Assembly: GCA_902761605.1 (NCBI GenBank)
Contig: CACWLC010000017.1
Span: 1-52,526 of the forward strand
Direction: 5' to 3'
DNA: 52,526 nt
Source: an uncultured Prevotellaceae bacterium
GTDB lineage: Bacteria; Bacteroidota; Bacteroidia; Bacteroidales; Bacteroidaceae
Shown: positions 51,951 to 52,526 of the stretch, piece by piece
How positions within the stretch are numbered: position 1 is the first letter of the stretch
How the letters are laid out: each line of letters opens with the position of its first letter
Notes under the pieces: model-generated
Database searches by the model: none
What the model was told of the DNA's origin: nothing
What the model saw: only the letters and a program-made list of their open reading frames with translations
Program-made: the position numbers and the translations under genes

Positions 51951-52156
51951 CATCGTCTGCGACAGAGATCATGACAATTTATGGGTTTTGTCGCAGTAGT
52001 CGCAGGGACAGTACTTGGGTATGATGACTGCTATGACTCAGGTACCTATCCCCACGACTTCTGGCATAGCCGTAACTATGCGACAGTTTTGGGGGCGATT
52101 TCGGCTGTTTGTCGCAAACAGGCTGCCGTGTCGCATATAGTCCTGACGAAAATCAG
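51951..52156. repeat. GCGACA/TGTCGC repeat, copy B, split by a REP-like element
   Basis: Copy B has CTGCGACAGAGAT, GGGTTTTGTCGCA (ending 51995), then about 110 bases, then TTTGTCGCAAACA, CCGTGTCGCATATAG and GAAAATCAG (52109-52156). The insert includes 52003-52065, whose reverse complement starts AGTCGTGGGGATAGGTAC and matches the element at 3348. The region 51752-51950 is AT-rich and otherwise empty. Confidence 0.5.
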
Positions 52157-52180
52157 CAAAAAGTTAAGGGCATTAAGATT

Positions 52181-52276
52181 ATGAAACAGAATGAAAAGAA
52201 CAGCCAGAAGAAGGCTCAGGAGTTGACAAAGGAAGAGTTGGAGCAGGTGAACGGTGGTCGTAGGTGGTGTATGTAA
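52181..52276 (+). CDS. Double-glycine leader peptide (RiPP/bacteriocin-type precursor), 31 aa
   Basis: ATG at 52181 opens a 31-codon frame to TAA at 52274-52276. A Lys/Gln/Asn-rich start is followed by the leader motif LTKEELEQVNGG and only five residues, RRWCM. 'LT-x-EEL-x-x-VNGG' is the leader used by C39-peptidase ABC exporters and by the GG-type natural-product precursors of Bacteroidales. The core would be very short and contains one Cys and one Trp. No exporter or modification gene is in the window. A strong hairpin follows at 52294-52331. No clear -7 box is seen upstream. Confidence 0.55.
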   Translation: MKQNEKNSQKKAQELTKEELEQVNGGRRWCM

Positions 52277-52293
52277 CAGCCCCGTCAGTTCAA

Positions 52294-52331
52294 GAGAGGT
52301 CCCGTGAGTGCAAAGACTCACGGGACCTCTC
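52294..52331 (+). terminator. Strong hairpin after the leader-peptide gene
   Basis: GAGAGGTCCCGTGAGT (52294-52309) pairs perfectly over 16 bp with 52316-52331 around GCAAAG. It lacks a T tract, so it may be a terminator or an RNA-stabilising 3' stem. Confidence 0.65.
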
Positions 52332-52358
52332 GCGTTTACAGCCGTAACCTTTGCGGAT

Positions 52359-52526
52359 TTTAGGTTTTTGTCTTTTTGCCCTTTTTGCCTTTTTATAAAA
52401 ATAGGGTTTTTTATAGTAATATTCAAATTGTAACATATTATTATATAACATTATAATATAATTATAATTATATTATAATGTTACCATAATATTTATAGGA
52501 TTTATGCGTTTATATAAAAAAACAAA
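52359..52526. repeat. T-rich unit repeats and perfect 38-bp AT-rich palindrome
   Basis: 52362-52396 is built from units such as GTCTTTTTGCC and CTTTTTGCC. It is followed by a perfect 38-bp palindrome at 52446-52483, nearly all A/T with TAACATT ends. The layout (pyrimidine-unit arm, then AT palindrome) mirrors 4728-4847. The matching right arm, if present, would lie beyond the window. Confidence 0.6.

Noticed and set aside
1-52526. CRISPR array, tRNA, rRNA or intact insertion sequence
   Set aside because: I saw no regularly spaced repeats, no cloverleaf-like sequence ends and no transposase with catalytic motifs. A tRNA-finder run would settle small RNAs.

Overview
The window looks like chromosome of a gut or rumen Bacteroidales, most likely a Prevotella/Segatella-type species. 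The reasons are the many TAnnTTTG -7 promoter boxes with AT-rich leaders, a SusC/SusD pair, lipoproteins with acidic residues after the lipobox cysteine, and secreted enzymes ending in a 'Y-[ND]-L-x-G-[RQ]-x-V ... KGI-x-I-x-[ND]-G-K-K' tail. I saw no rRNA, tRNA, CRISPR array or intact insertion sequence.

Layout. (1) 1-4.4 kb, leftward accessory region: five genes of mostly unknown function (one with a KilA-C/antirepressor-like C-terminus), then a GNAT acetyltransferase with a small overlapping partner that looks like a toxin-antitoxin pair. A REP-like hairpin and bits of decayed coding sequence lie between them. (2) 4.4-6.3 kb: a large nested inverted repeat, then an HU-type DNA-binding protein with a C-terminal beta-sandwich domain. 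(3) 6.3-36.5 kb, a pectin utilisation locus: two PL1 pectate lyases; a small secreted module; a multidomain CE8 pectin methylesterase with a 48-aa lipoprotein; SusC, SusD and a beta-helix surface lipoprotein; a PL10 lyase; a leftward GH28 polygalacturonase; and a six-gene operon PL10-CE8, GH3, CE12, CE7, alpha/beta-hydrolase, GH43. Together these would deacetylate and demethylate homogalacturonan, cut it outside the cell, import oligomers through SusCD and trim side chains. (4) 36.5-38.7 kb: a DsbD-like thiol reductase. (5) 39.0-45.8 kb: a DeoR-type regulator and an operon of split transketolase, FGGY kinase and two sugar-isomerase-fold proteins. I propose this is a catabolic route for a branched or unusual pectin sugar, D-apiose being the best fit. 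(6) 45.8-46.8 kb: remnants of an M15 peptidase and a HipA kinase. (7) 46.9-50.5 kb: a GH5-GH53 bifunctional secreted enzyme. (8) 50.5-52.5 kb: a HigBA-like toxin-antitoxin pair between two copies of a degenerate repeat, a tiny double-glycine leader peptide gene, and a perfect AT-rich palindrome.

Regulation. The strongest unifying signal is an AAACGTTT-centred palindrome of LacI-family type. It sits 54-55 bp upstream of the -7 box (centre to centre) of five promoters in the pectin locus, including both arms of the divergent GH28 / PL10-CE8 region. No regulator for it is encoded in the window. The transketolase operon instead has TTTCGTTT repeats around its promoter, next to its own DeoR gene. 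All functional calls come from reading sequence and remembered family motifs; no database search was run.
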